The notes beneath the pieces were generated by a model. The model was not told the DNA's origin. It saw only the letters and a program-made list of their open reading frames with translations, and did no database searches. The position numbers and the translations under genes were made by a program. Below are positions 5,418 through 5,418 of a stretch of 5,418 bases of DNA, piece after piece. Numbering within the stretch: position 1 is the first letter of the stretch; the number at the start of each line of letters is the position of its first letter. This stretch comes from Planctomycetaceae bacterium (GTDB lineage Bacteria > Planctomycetota > Planctomycetia > Isosphaerales > Isosphaeraceae): contig JAFANO010000395.1 in assembly GCA_019232645.1 (NCBI GenBank), positions 1 through 5,418 of the forward strand. Direction: 5' to 3'.

Positions 5418-5418
5418 C

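Noticed and set aside
1..5418. A new multi-gene defence or mobile system
   Set aside because: The genes present are a membrane protein, a beta-helix protein, xerD, one insertion sequence and an isomerase fragment, on differing strands with wide gaps. Nothing indicates that they work as one system.

Overview
The window looks like a chromosomal segment of a high-GC planctomycete, probably of the Isosphaeraceae or a relative. The main clue is the minus-strand protein at 1227-1973. It begins with the LEGLEGRLVLS tag (LE-x-LE-x-R-x-LS type) that is common at the N termini of planctomycete envelope or secreted proteins. Sparse Shine-Dalgarno signals and wide intergenic gaps also fit, but the taxonomic call is inference.

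Layout from left to right: (1) the 3' part of a YihY/BrkB-type inner-membrane protein gene (+), whose last five codons and stop lie in the first copy of an exact 37-bp direct repeat; the second copy is 36 bp further on. (2) A hairpin-containing convergent gap. (3) A minus-strand gene for a left-handed beta-helix protein related to gamma-class carbonic anhydrase, in which all three zinc histidines appear to be replaced. (4) A gap of about 480 bp with an AT-rich island and several hairpins. (5) A minus-strand xerD-type tyrosine recombinase with all catalytic residues present. (6) A complete insertion sequence of about 1.6 kb with imperfect 18-bp terminal inverted repeats and one intact DDE (IS4-superfamily/IS701-like) transposase. 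(7) The last 21 codons of a minus-strand gene resembling ribose-5-phosphate isomerase B, running off the right edge.

The genes do not form an obvious pathway. xerD and the rpiB-like gene share a strand and are separated mainly by the insertion sequence, so they were about 0.36 kb apart before it landed. The most notable points are a perfect 11-bp inverted repeat that would bury the transposase ribosome binding site in read-through transcripts, the ligand-less carbonic-anhydrase-like protein, and the 37-bp repeat that supplies the stop codon of the membrane protein gene. I found no CRISPR array, tRNA, rRNA, defence system or clearly new multi-gene system.
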